38,820 bases of DNA, taken from contig CALKZY010000020.1 of the NCBI GenBank assembly GCA_938002965.1, positions 1 to 38,820 of the forward strand, written 5' to 3'. The stretch's first letter is position 1. The number at the start of each line of letters is the position of its first letter. Source of the stretch: an uncultured Acidimicrobiales bacterium. Lineage in GTDB: Bacteria > Actinomycetota > Acidimicrobiia > Acidimicrobiales > SZUA-35. Position numbers and translations under genes: made by a program. The notes below the pieces were generated by a model. The model was not told the origin of the DNA and ran no database searches. It saw only the letters and a list, made by a program, of their open reading frames with translations. Below are positions 8,408 to 16,267 of the stretch, piece by piece.

Positions 8408-8494
8408 CGGAAGGTAAGGGATTCGAACCCTTGGTGACCCGGAGGCCACAACGGCTTTCGAGGCCGCCCCATTCGTCCGCTCTGGCAACCTTCC
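8408..8494 (-). tRNA. tRNA-Ser(CGA)
   Basis: 87 nt with a long variable arm. Reading the minus strand: acceptor GGAAGGT pairs with ACCTTCC; anticodon stem GCGGC/GCCGT encloses loop CTCGAAA with anticodon CGA (reads UCG, serine); T arm AAGGG-TTCGAAT-CCCTT. The discriminator is G and no CCA is encoded, so the tail must be added after transcription. The gene sits just upstream of tadA on the same strand. Confidence 0.95.
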
Positions 8495-8548
8495 GGAGTC
8501 GAGGCTAGCACCCCAGAAGCGCTGTTCCGACCGTTCTGCGAGGCGTCA

Positions 8549-9013
8549 CTACCGACGCAAGCCGGCGAAGAAGTCGGTCAGTAGCTGGCCGCAGCGTTCA
8601 GCTTCAACACCGGACAGCAGATCGATCTCGTGGTTGAGCCGGGGATCACCGCATACGTTGTACAAGCTGTAGCAGGCTCCAGCTGCGGGGTCAGCTGCTC
8701 CGTACACGATGCGAGCCAGCCGGGCGTTGAGCGCAGCCCCGGCGCACATTAGACACGGCTCAAGCGTGACGTACAGCTCGCATCCCTCTAGGTGCCAGCC
8801 GCCGATGACACCAGCTGCGTCTCGTAGCGCCAGCACCTCGGCGTGGGCGCTGGGATCGCCGGTCAGCTCACGCTCGTTGTGGCGCTGGGCCAAGATGGCT
8901 CCATCGGGTCCGATCACCACGGCACCCACCGGGACGTCACCGTGTTCGGAGGCCTTGGCTGCTTCGACCAGCGCAACTTCCATCAGGTCGGCTCTGGCCT
9001 CGGGAAGTTTCAT
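8549..9013 (-). CDS. tadA: tRNA-specific adenosine deaminase TadA
   Basis: 154 aa zinc deaminase converting A34 to inosine in tRNA-Arg(ACG). The zinc and catalytic site is complete: H57-A58-E59, and P-C87-L-M-C90. The N-terminal helix, PVGAVV, LYVTLEPCLMCAGA and ARIVYGAADP segments match TadA more closely than free cytosine or guanine deaminases. ATG at 9013 overlaps the stop of the preceding DUF1801 gene by 4 nt, so the two are co-translated. There is no sign of damage. Confidence 0.92.
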   Translation of the reverse strand: MKLPEARADLMEVALVEAAKASEHGDVPVGAVVIGPDGAILAQRHNERELTGDPSAHAEVLALRDAAGVIGGWHLEGCELYVTLEPCLMCAGAALNARLARIVYGAADPAAGACYSLYNVCGDPRLNHEIDLLSGVEAERCGQLLTDFFAGLRR

Positions 9014-9456
9014 TTGCCGTGGCTCGACTGGTGAATGGCTAGTAGGTCATCAACCGACGTTGCGGCAATCGTCTCACCGATGAGGTCCAGGGGTAGCTGC
9101 TCAATCGTCTTAAACCGCACGCACGACTTTCCCATGTCCAACTTCTTGCCTGTGGCCTTGTAGCGCTCACGAAAATCGGCCGCCGACTCCTCGGTGGCAT
9201 AGACACTCGTCAGGTACACGGCCATGTGATTCTTCTGCGAAGCCAAGGCGGCGTACATCAATGGCTTTCCGTTGTAGGTGTCTGGATAGGCCTCAAGCGG
9301 CACCTCGTAGCTGATCATCCCCCAACTCATGGCCTCCACGAAGCCATCAGGCAGATTCTCGAGAATGACGTCGCGCGCCTCGGCGATGTCGTCTCGTCGG
9401 TCGTCGGGCAGTTCTGCCAGATAGTCCTCGACTGTCTCAGCTTTGCTACTGACCAT
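9010..9456 (-). CDS. DUF1801 (YdhG-like) domain protein
   Basis: 148 aa from the ATG at 9456; a GTG at 9465 would add three residues but leaves no room for a ribosome-binding site. The single domain has the DUF1801 pattern: helical start (VEDYLAELPDDRRDDIAEARDVI), MSWGMISYEVP, then YAALASQKNHMAVYL and LDMGKSCVRFKTIEQLP. These small cytoplasmic proteins have an alpha/beta fold of unknown biochemical role. Stop overlaps the tadA start by 4 nt, so it is the first gene of a two-gene unit. Confidence 0.85.
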   Translation of the reverse strand: MVSSKAETVEDYLAELPDDRRDDIAEARDVILENLPDGFVEAMSWGMISYEVPLEAYPDTYNGKPLMYAALASQKNHMAVYLTSVYATEESAADFRERYKATGKKLDMGKSCVRFKTIEQLPLDLIGETIAATSVDDLLAIHQSSHGK

Positions 9457-9481
9457 TTGAATCACACCCTCACTCTGTTAA

Positions 9482-9521
9482 ACGACTGTGAACCTAGACG
9501 ACTGTGAACCTAGACGACTGT
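9482..9521. repeat. 16-bp tandem repeat, 2.5 copies
   Basis: The unit ACGACTGTGAACCTAG occurs at 9482-9497 and 9498-9513, with a third partial copy (ACGACTGT) to 9521. The stop codon of the VIT-family gene (9510-9512) lies inside the second copy, so the array spans the 3' end of that gene and the short gap before the DUF1801 gene. Probably replication slippage. Confidence 0.9.
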
Positions 9522-10352
9522 CGCTCCGAGAACGCTACCGATACCCCAAGTAAGCACACAGGCGGCGGCTGCCCACAGCACCTGCCGCAATGCCGTGCGA
9601 ACCATGGACCGCTCAGTGAAGTAGGCCAGCGTGGCACCAACCGCCGCCGCACCTATGAGGCCGACCAGGACCGAGATGTTTCGGGCCCACGTTCCTTCAA
9701 GTACAAACCACGGAACCAGGGGCACGACCGCACCGACCACAAAAGCGGCGAAAGAACTGACCGCCGCGCCCACCGCGTTGGCGCCAGACTCGGGGTCGAT
9801 ACCAAGCTCTTCACGGGCATGAATGTCCAACGCCACCTCGGGGTCGGCCATTACTGCCTTGGCTAGCGTCTCCGCCTTGTCCTCTGCGAGGCCGCGGCGT
9901 TGAATGTAAATCTGCTTGAGCTCTTCGGCTTCTTCTTCCGGCCGCTCGGCCAGCGAACGACGCTCGATCTCGATTTCGCGTTCCACTAACTCGTTCTGGG
10001 CCGTCACCGAAACGTATTCGCCTGCGGCCATGGAGGCGGCGCCGGCCAGCAGTCCCGACAATCCGGCTACCAGCACAGTGGAAGAATCGGTTCCAGCCGC
10101 GGCGACACCCAGAATCAGTGCGACGTTGGACACCAAACCGTCGGAAACGCCGAAGACCGCGGCCCGGGCGGTTCCACCGTGAACATCACGGTGATGATGC
10201 ACCATGTAGTCGGGATGCGACTCCTCAACAGAGATGTCGCTGTTGTCGTCCCGGCGTTCAGTTCCCTGGCGCCGGTCGTTCTCGATCCGCCGTTCAGCGT
10301 CGCCCGAGCTTTCGTGACCTGGTCCGGCGGCTGTCTTCGGTCCATCAGTCAT
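9510..10352 (-). CDS. VIT1/CCC1-family Fe/Mn transporter
   Basis: 280 aa. The N-terminal 65 residues are charged and contain a His-rich patch (HHHRDVHGG). The transporter core then starts with TARAAVFGVSDGLVSNVALILGV, the VIT1 signature, and continues with AASMAAGEYVSV in the second helix. A cytoplasmic Glu-rich helical section (about 130-185), the metal-binding region in this family, follows, then three C-terminal membrane helices. Members move Fe2+ or Mn2+ out of the cytoplasm. A -10-like TACGCT (minus strand, 10360-10365) lies 7 nt before the ATG, suggesting a leaderless message. Confidence 0.88.
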   Translation of the reverse strand: MTDGPKTAAGPGHESSGDAERRIENDRRQGTERRDDNSDISVEESHPDYMVHHHRDVHGGTARAAVFGVSDGLVSNVALILGVAAAGTDSSTVLVAGLSGLLAGAASMAAGEYVSVTAQNELVEREIEIERRSLAERPEEEAEELKQIYIQRRGLAEDKAETLAKAVMADPEVALDIHAREELGIDPESGANAVGAAVSSFAAFVVGAVVPLVPWFVLEGTWARNISVLVGLIGAAAVGATLAYFTERSMVRTALRQVLWAAAACVLTWGIGSVLGATVV

Positions 10353-10442
10353 ACATCCCAGCGTACCGATGACGGCTGACGGTTGCCGGTGAACAGACCG
10401 GCCTATGGCAGCCGGGCCTCAACTAGAGTCCGGCTAGATCAG

Positions 10443-11318
10443 CTAAATCAGGGTCGACAGGCGACACCGTTTAATATGGCGGACCGGTCCGAGCAGCGAG
10501 AACACTGCACCCTCGGGGTCCACAATTACCGCTTGGCGTCCAACCGGCAGGTCGTAGGGTTCGCTCATGACCACAGCGCCAAATCGGGTGGCGGCGTGAG
10601 CCATCACGTCGGTATCGATCACTGAGAACGACGGACACCAAGAGGCCGGAATGTCGCTTATAGCCGAGCGAACAGCTCCACCAACGGGACCGAGGGCAGT
10701 GCCGAACACCAGGTAGGAGTCGAAGGATCCGTCAGATCGCATTCCCATCGGCTGCTCGGTGACAGTCCAGTCGAAGACCGCACGGTAGAAACGGCCTGCG
10801 CCACCGAGGTCAGGTGTTTCCAAGTCAAGCCACGTCAGTGAACCGACGCTGTGCAAGTTCGTTGACCCCGAAGAGTCTCGCGGCTGCCAAAGCGAAAGCA
10901 CCGCATCGAACGGATCAACGATCGTGGCCACCATGGCCATACTTCCCCGTTCAGCCGGACCCGACAAGACCTGGCCCCCCGCCAGCTCAACCCGCCGCAG
11001 CGTGGACGCCAAGTCGACGACGTGCACGAACGGTTCCCACTTGGCCGGCAGCTTCATGTCGTGGAACCGGGCGTCTCGTTCGTGCAGCTCGGCTGAAGGT
11101 TGACCGCTCAACACGGCCATAGAGGTGGCCTGAGCTTCATCCCAATCGGGCTGAGTGATGTCGGAGGTTCGAAAGCTGAACCGATCCCGAAATCGCCATC
11201 CGAAAAGATCGCGGTAAAAGGCACGTGAGCGAGCGACATCTGGCGTCTCCAGGTCCACCCAATTTGGACTTCCGTGTACCAAAAACTGACTGGACGCCGT
11301 CGGCGAAACGACCGTCAT
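10443..11318 (-). CDS. Two-domain VOC (glyoxalase/dioxygenase-fold) protein
   Basis: 291 aa made of two tandem VOC modules, about residues 12-135 (PNWVDLETPDVARSRAFYRDLFGW) and 155-285 (LTWLDLETPDLGGAGRFYRAVFDW). The repeated VDLETPD-x-FY-x-x-F-W pattern shows internal duplication. The family includes glyoxalase I, extradiol dioxygenases and resistance proteins; the closest arrangement I recall is the mycobacterial CFP-30B/Rv0577 type. The normal metal ligands are not obvious, so a catalytic role is uncertain. Start ATG 11318 has Shine-Dalgarno AGGAG five bases upstream. Confidence 0.85.
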   Translation of the reverse strand: MTVVSPTASSQFLVHGSPNWVDLETPDVARSRAFYRDLFGWRFRDRFSFRTSDITQPDWDEAQATSMAVLSGQPSAELHERDARFHDMKLPAKWEPFVHVVDLASTLRRVELAGGQVLSGPAERGSMAMVATIVDPFDAVLSLWQPRDSSGSTNLHSVGSLTWLDLETPDLGGAGRFYRAVFDWTVTEQPMGMRSDGSFDSYLVFGTALGPVGGAVRSAISDIPASWCPSFSVIDTDVMAHAATRFGAVVMSEPYDLPVGRQAVIVDPEGAVFSLLGPVRHIKRCRLSTLI

Positions 11319-11344
11319 ATGTACTCCTATGTTTTGCGGCGGTT

Positions 11345-11364
11345 AACCCTGTTCCCCAAGGGTT
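11345..11364. repeat. Short inverted repeat upstream of the VOC gene
   Basis: AACCCT (11345-11350) and AGGGTT (11359-11364) form a 6-bp dyad with an 8-bp centre, 27 bp upstream of the VOC start. It could be an operator; the arms are too short to exclude chance. Confidence 0.25.
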
Positions 11365-11506
11365 GCGGGCCAACATAGACCAAGATGCGCCATCCGTAAA
11401 CAGGTTCTACAACATTGTTCGCCGTATAGGAACTTTTACCCAAGGTGACACTCAGGATCCGCTAACTTCAGGCTAATTCAGGTCCACGATGTGGGACAAT
11501 GGCCGC

Positions 11507-12127
11507 ATGGACATCACCACCATGAACACGGCCAAGGGCTCCCAGCTTCGCTATTTCAATGTGGCTCACGACGCCGTCCTGTGGAAACTCGAGGGTCTCG
11601 ACGAGTACGAACTGCGTCGACCGATGACACAAACGGGCACAAACCTGCTGGGACTGACCAAACATCTGGCCTTGGTCGAAGCCGGCTATTTCGGTGAGAC
11701 GTTCGGCCGACCGAACATTGCCGACATGCGTTCCGACACCGACACCGACACTGACACCGACGCGTTCGGCAACGCCGACATGTACGCCACTCTGGATGAA
11801 ACCAGCGAGGACATTATCGGGCTGTTCAAGCGTGTCTGGACATCCTCACAGGCAACCATTGACGAGCTCGACCTTGACTACGAGGGACATGTTCCCTGGT
11901 GGGGAGAAGCGGGCAATCCGGTGACGCTGCAACGCATCATGGTTCATGTCACCACCGAGATCTACCGCCATCTAGGGCAGATGGACATCGTCCGGGAATC
12001 GATCGATGGCGCGGCCGGAATGCGCCAGGGCGCAGACAACATGCCCGAACTCAGCGCGGAAGATTGGGCCGCGTACTGTCAGCGACTGGAAGCGATCGCC
12101 GACGACGCCAAACGCCTTACAGGCTGA
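11507..12127 (+). CDS. DinB/mycothiol-transferase-superfamily protein (DUF664-like)
   Basis: 206 aa from the ATG at 11507; a -10-like GACAAT ends 6 nt before it, and the upstream ATG at 11489 would place the promoter inside the gene. The four-helix DinB fold is indicated by N-terminal LRYFNVAHDAVLWKLEGL, the first metal-type His in LGLTKHLALVEAGYF (H54), and HVTTEIYRHLGQMDIVRE with two His near residues 151 and 158. These three positions match the DinB metal triad. Members transfer or hydrolyse small-thiol conjugates in actinobacteria. A hexanucleotide repeat codes for an in-frame Asp-Thr run at about 76-85. Confidence 0.82.
   Translation: MDITTMNTAKGSQLRYFNVAHDAVLWKLEGLDEYELRRPMTQTGTNLLGLTKHLALVEAGYFGETFGRPNIADMRSDTDTDTDTDAFGNADMYATLDETSEDIIGLFKRVWTSSQATIDELDLDYEGHVPWWGEAGNPVTLQRIMVHVTTEIYRHLGQMDIVRESIDGAAGMRQGADNMPELSAEDWAAYCQRLEAIADDAKRLTG
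11734..11761. repeat. Hexanucleotide microsatellite in the DinB gene
   Basis: CGACAC repeated about 4.5 times (one copy begins with T), coding for Asp-Thr dipeptides. Length changes of one unit keep the frame, so variation would lengthen or shorten a surface loop rather than switch the gene off. Confidence 0.9.
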
Positions 12128-12150
12128 CGTTCTCACCAGCCGAGTTCCAG

Positions 12151-13011
12151 CTACTGCCAGGGATTGCCGGACAGGTACTTCCAGCCAGCATCAGGAAGCA
12201 ACACTACGGCGGACCCGCCGTTGGTGGACAGTTCCCGTTGTGCCGCTTCGATCACCGCACCAGATGAGGTGCCGACGAAGTGACCTTCGAGCTTCATGAC
12301 TTCGGCCACCTTGGCTTCGGCTTCGGCACGGCTGATCACGTAGCGATCCTTGACCAGCCCGAGATCGGCTACCGGGGGTTGGAACGGATCCTGCTGGTTG
12401 CGCATCCCGCCGATGGTGTCCGACAAATCTTCCTCCACCGAGTGCACCGCCAAATCCGACCAGTGCTTGCGTAGGCCGCGGCTGTTGCCGGTAATGGTGC
12501 CACCGGTCCCGTAGGCGCAGAGGAAGTGGTCGGGTGGAGCCTCCAGCGGCCAGTCCCGGATGATCTCGAGGGACGTCCCGAACTCGTGAGAATCGGGGTT
12601 GGCCTCGTTGCCATACTGATAGCACATGTGGCCTTCGCCGTCTTCAACCATCTGCCGGGCGTAGGCGATGGCGTCATTGGGGCCGCCTTCGACATTGATG
12701 AGGTTGGCACCGTAGGCCTTGAGCAGTTGACGTCGTTCCTCCGACGCGCTGGTCGGGAGGCAGATGTTCATCGGGTTGCCTTCGAGCAGGGCCACCCGGG
12801 CCAACCCAATACCGGTGTTCCCCGAGGTCGCTTCGACGAGCGGCATGCCTTTGCTGAACTTGCCGAGGGCACGGTCCTGGTGGAACATCCGCCAAGCCGG
12901 GCGGTCTTTCACCGAGCCGGTCGGGTTGTGCCATTCGAGCTTGGCGAACAGCCGCGTCCCGGACGGGGCCAGATTGGTTAGTTCAACGAGCGGGGTGTTG
13001 CCGGGTTCCAT
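12151..13011 (-). CDS. Cysteine synthase-family PLP enzyme
   Basis: 286 aa from the ATG at 13011; an in-frame TTG at 13026 is possible. It is a fold type II PLP enzyme of the O-acetylserine sulfhydrylase/cystathionine beta-synthase family. Visible are the substrate loop and Schiff-base lysine K35 (NPTGSVKDRPA), the PLP-ring loop ATSGNTGIGLA, and the phosphate cradle GTGGTITG. It is shorter than CysK (about 310 aa), and the usual VEP segment after the cradle is replaced by VHSVEEDLSDTIGGMRN, so its acceptor or donor may differ from sulfide and O-acetylserine. It lies downstream of the glnT-like gene on the same strand, 163 bp away, probably as a separate unit. Confidence 0.88.
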   Translation of the reverse strand: MEPGNTPLVELTNLAPSGTRLFAKLEWHNPTGSVKDRPAWRMFHQDRALGKFSKGMPLVEATSGNTGIGLARVALLEGNPMNICLPTSASEERRQLLKAYGANLINVEGGPNDAIAYARQMVEDGEGHMCYQYGNEANPDSHEFGTSLEIIRDWPLEAPPDHFLCAYGTGGTITGNSRGLRKHWSDLAVHSVEEDLSDTIGGMRNQQDPFQPPVADLGLVKDRYVISRAEAEAKVAEVMKLEGHFVGTSSGAVIEAAQRELSTNGGSAVVLLPDAGWKYLSGNPWQ

Positions 13012-13146
13012 CGGACGGGGCTCCAAAGTTGAGACTGCAACCTCTTAAACCCTACTAACCCGATCAACTATTCCGATAATCGTGTGACCGATGCCCAGAA
13101 CCCCCATTTTGTCCGGATTCGACCACATCGAGTCGAAGATGGAAGG

Positions 13147-13180
13147 AGACTCAGACTCAGACTCAGACTCAGACTCAGAC
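13147..13180. repeat. Hexanucleotide microsatellite at the glnT stop codon
   Basis: AGACTC repeated five times plus AGAC (34 bp). On the minus strand the repeat reads GTCTGA, and the stop TGA of the glnT-like gene (13175-13177) is created at the junction of the first units. Every unit carries the same in-frame TGA, so slippage would not extend the protein but would change the 3' end of the mRNA. Confidence 0.93.
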
Positions 13181-14500
13181 GTCCAGAGTGTTCTCCCGCT
13201 CCCACTGTGAGAAGTGAGCGGTGAACCGGTTCCACTCGTCGTGCTTGAGCTTTAGGTAGGCTCCGGCGAACTCCTGGCCAAGAGCCGCCTTCAGTACCTT
13301 GTCCTTGTCGAACGCCCGCAGGGCGTCGAGCAGATTGAGTGGCAGCTTCTTGGCCCCCCGGGCTTTGTTGGACTCGGTGTACATGTTGATGTCGAGTCGC
13401 TTGCCCGGGTCGGTCTGATTGGCCACGCCGTCCAATCCAGCAGCGATTATGACCGCTTGAAGCAGATACGGGTTGGTGGCCCCGTCGGCCAAGCGCAACT
13501 CGAAGCGTCCAGGATCCGGCACCCGAACCATGTGAGTCCTGTTGTTTCCCGACCATGTGGCGGTGTTGGGTGACCAGGTTGCCCCGGACGTGGTAACTGG
13601 AGCGTTCAAACGCTTGTAGGAGTTGACGGTCGGGTTGGTGAGCGCCGTCATGGCTTCAGCGTGGGCCATGATGCCGCCGAGGAAATGGTGGGCCAGGGGT
13701 GACAAGCCCAAGGAACCGGAACGGTTCCCCTCGTCGGACGTATCAGCGAATTTGTTGGTCTTGCCCGACTTGTCCCAGGCCGAGATGTGGGCGTGGCAAC
13801 CGTTGCCCGTGAGACCTTCCATCGGTTTGGGCATGAAGGTTGCCCGCAGCCCGTTTTGTTCGGCGATGGACTTCACCATGAACTTGAAGAACGAGTGTTT
13901 ATCGGCGGTGGCCAACACGTCGTCGTACTCCCAGTTCATCTCGAACTGACCGTTGGCGTCCTCGTGGTCGTTCTGATACGGCCCCCATCCGAGGTCCAAC
14001 ATGTTGTCGCAGATGGCGGCGATGACGTCGTAGCGTCGCATCACGGCTGACTGGTCGTAGCAGGGCTTCTCAGCCACATCGAGAGGATCGGACAGCTCAG
14101 TGCCTTCCGGGTTGAGCAGGAAGAACTCGGCTTCCACCCCGGTCTTGATCCGCAAACCGGCTTCTTCGGCTTCACCGATGAGCTTGCGCAGCACGTTGCG
14201 AGGTGCCTGATCGACCTCCTCGCCTTCCATCATCGGGTTGGCGGGCACCCAGGCCACTTCGGGCTTCCACGGCAGCTGGATGACGGCGTCACCATCGGGC
14301 ACGGCCAACATGTCGGGGTCGGCCGGACTCATATCCAACCAGGCGGCGAACCCGGCAAATCCGGCTCCGTCGGTTTGCATGCCGGCAATGGCGGAGGCCG
14401 GCACCAGCTTGGCCCGCTGGGCACCAAACAGGTCGGTGAACGACACCATGAAGTACTTGACGCCGTTGTCCTTGGCGAACTTCGAAAGATCAGTAGCCAC
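13175..14500 (-). CDS. glnT: Type III glutamine synthetase / gamma-glutamylmethylamide synthetase
   Basis: 441 aa member of the short GlnT group that includes gamma-glutamylmethylamide synthetase (GmaS). It joins glutamate to ammonia or methylamine at the cost of ATP. Recognisable are the N-terminal domain YFMVSFTDLFGAQRAKLVP with GAGFAGFAAWLDM, metal ligands in GVEAEFFL and EDANGQFEMNWEYDD, the TGNGCHAHIS loop, NSYKRLNAP, and the catalytic Arg region GRFELRLADGATNPYLLQ. No adenylylation tyrosine motif like that of GlnA-I is visible. Start GTG at 14500 with Shine-Dalgarno GGGGAG. The split glutamate-synthase operon at 16268-19238 lies on the same strand and supports a linked role in methylated-amine or ammonia nitrogen assimilation. 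Sequence alone does not tell GlnT from GmaS. Confidence 0.88.
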   Translation of the reverse strand: MATDLSKFAKDNGVKYFMVSFTDLFGAQRAKLVPASAIAGMQTDGAGFAGFAAWLDMSPADPDMLAVPDGDAVIQLPWKPEVAWVPANPMMEGEEVDQAPRNVLRKLIGEAEEAGLRIKTGVEAEFFLLNPEGTELSDPLDVAEKPCYDQSAVMRRYDVIAAICDNMLDLGWGPYQNDHEDANGQFEMNWEYDDVLATADKHSFFKFMVKSIAEQNGLRATFMPKPMEGLTGNGCHAHISAWDKSGKTNKFADTSDEGNRSGSLGLSPLAHHFLGGIMAHAEAMTALTNPTVNSYKRLNAPVTTSGATWSPNTATWSGNNRTHMVRVPDPGRFELRLADGATNPYLLQAVIIAAGLDGVANQTDPGKRLDINMYTESNKARGAKKLPLNLLDALRAFDKDKVLKAALGQEFAGAYLKLKHDEWNRFTAHFSQWERENTLDV

Positions 14501-14650
14501 GTGGCTCCCCCTGACAGCTCTGCCGGCGGAACATCCCGCCGGTCTCCCGGCGCCGATGGTAGTTGAGTGCTGTCAGCGGGTCGAGCTCAGCGACCTGCAG
14601 CCGTCACCTCTCGGCACGTGCTCAGCTTTCGCCCGGCATCACCGGGACAG

Positions 14651-14656
14651 TATTGT
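14651..14656 (+). promoter_or_regulatory. -10 box for the leaderless EthA-like gene
   Basis: TATTGT lies 8 nt before the ATG at 14665 (another ATG at 14659 is too close). No convincing -35 box is seen. The position argues for the ATG at 14665 and for a leaderless transcript. Confidence 0.5.
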
Positions 14657-14664
14657 CAATGCCA

Positions 14665-16203
14665 ATGACTGTTGCACCTGATGTAGCCGCGACCGATATC
14701 CGCCACGCCGACGTGATCGTCATTGGCGCTGGCCTTTCAGGTATCGGTGCCGGCTATCACTTGCAGGCCAACTGCCCTGATCGCTCCTACCTCATTCTTG
14801 AAGCCCGTCCGACTCTTGGCGGGACATGGGACCTGTTCCGCTATCCGGGTATCCGTTCGGACAGCGACATGTACACCATGGGCTACGAGTTCAAACCGTG
14901 GACCGATGACAGCACCATCTCCTCTGGCCCACTGATCCTTACATACCTGCAAGAGACGGCTGACGAATACGGCATCTCCGAGCGCATTCGATACAACCGG
15001 CGCATGACCTCCGCGTCGTGGTCGAGCAGCGATCGCCGCTGGACTCTCACAGTCGAGTCGACAATCGAATCAGCGCAGGAGTCGACCAACGGCGCAACCA
15101 GCGCGACTGAAACGTTCACCTGCAACTTCTTGTTCATGTGTTCAGGTTATTACAGCTACTCCGGCGGCTACCGGCCGGACTTCGAGGGTGAGGACACCTT
15201 TGACGGCCCAATCATTCACCCTCAGGACTGGCCCGAGGACCTCGACTACCGAAACAAGCGAGTGGCCATCATCGGTTCCGGCGCCACGGCCATGACATTG
15301 GTTCCAGCGCTGGCCGGCGACGCCGCCCATGTAACCATGGTGCAGCGGTCGCCAACCTTCGTGGTTTCACGGCCCTCCAGTGACCCGGTGGCCAGGCTGC
15401 TACGCAAGGTTCTTGCCGGTGAAACCGTTGCCCGCTTCATGCGCTGGCGGGCGATCCGTATGACCGCGGCGTTCTACAAGATGACCCGGAAGAATCCGGA
15501 CAAGGCCCGCAACATGTTGATGAAGCGGACCCGTAAGGCCATGCCCGACGTTGACGTCGACACTCATTTCACTCCGAGTTACAACCCGTGGGATCAACGG
15601 CTGTGCCTTATCCCCGACGGCGACCTGTACAAGGCGTTGAACTCCGGCGAGGCATCGGTAGTGACCGACACCATCGACGCCTTTGTTCCCAACGGCATTC
15701 AGATGTCGTCAGGTGACGTCGTCGAGGCCGACATCATCGTCACCGCCACTGGGCTGCAGTTGGTGACGCTGGGTGAGGCCGACTTCTTCGTCGACGGCAA
15801 CCAGGTCGACTTCTCGCAGACCTGGACCTACAAGGGGCTGGCTTACTCCGATGTGCCGAACATGGCGTCGGTGTTCGGCTACGTGAACGCTTCGTGGACG
15901 TTGCGGTCGGACATGATCACCAAGTTCGTTTGCCGTTTACTCAACCACATGTCCGAGGTGGGGGCCGATGCTGTGGTGCCCCGCCTACGTCCGACCGATG
16001 CCGACATGACACCTCGCCCGTACATCGATGACTTCTCCGCCGGTTACATGCAACGAGTCATGCCGCTGCTCCCTCGACAGGGTGACCGGGACCCGTGGCT
16101 GAACACTCAGCGCTATCACCGGGATCTGCATCTCATCGACGAAGCCGAGATAGCCGATGATGTCCTGGTGTTTGAACGAGCACCGGCGCGTTCAAACGCG
16201 TAG
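14665..16203 (+). CDS. EthA-like flavin-containing Baeyer-Villiger monooxygenase
   Basis: 512 aa. The FAD site is VIVIGAGLSGIGAGYHL (GxGxxG at 21-26), followed by GGTWDLFRYPGIRSDSDMYTMG, which is nearly the EthA signature. An NADPH Rossmann motif is seen in AIIGSGATAMTLVPAL, and a BVMO-type block in FMCSGYYSYSGGYRPDF...IHPQDWP. The order and many whole segments parallel mycobacterial EthA (ketone Baeyer-Villiger oxidation and thioamide S-oxidation). Enzymes of this class use NADPH, O2 and FAD to insert oxygen into ketones or oxidise S or N atoms. It is the only plus-strand gene between the glnT-like gene and the split glutamate synthase. Involvement in amine oxidation is a speculation from position only. 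Confidence 0.92.
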   Translation: MTVAPDVAATDIRHADVIVIGAGLSGIGAGYHLQANCPDRSYLILEARPTLGGTWDLFRYPGIRSDSDMYTMGYEFKPWTDDSTISSGPLILTYLQETADEYGISERIRYNRRMTSASWSSSDRRWTLTVESTIESAQESTNGATSATETFTCNFLFMCSGYYSYSGGYRPDFEGEDTFDGPIIHPQDWPEDLDYRNKRVAIIGSGATAMTLVPALAGDAAHVTMVQRSPTFVVSRPSSDPVARLLRKVLAGETVARFMRWRAIRMTAAFYKMTRKNPDKARNMLMKRTRKAMPDVDVDTHFTPSYNPWDQRLCLIPDGDLYKALNSGEASVVTDTIDAFVPNGIQMSSGDVVEADIIVTATGLQLVTLGEADFFVDGNQVDFSQTWTYKGLAYSDVPNMASVFGYVNASWTLRSDMITKFVCRLLNHMSEVGADAVVPRLRPTDADMTPRPYIDDFSAGYMQRVMPLLPRQGDRDPWLNTQRYHRDLHLIDEAEIADDVLVFERAPARSNA

Positions 16204-16267
16204 CGACTTCTTCGCTTTGAGTTTGGTTCGAAGACTCGAAATCCAGGTGACCTACGACAACTTCGCT

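Noticed and set aside
9482..9521. CRISPR-like repeat
   Set aside because: The copies are directly adjacent with no spacers, only 2.5 units, and no cas genes are nearby.
13027..13146. Intrinsic terminator between the cysteine-synthase-like and glnT-like genes
   Set aside because: No stem with a following T-run could be found; only the hexanucleotide repeat is evident.
14563..14664. Longer N terminus for the EthA-like enzyme
   Set aside because: The extra 34 codons cover the -10 box at 14651-14656 and have no similarity to the family; EthA proteins begin close to the FAD motif.
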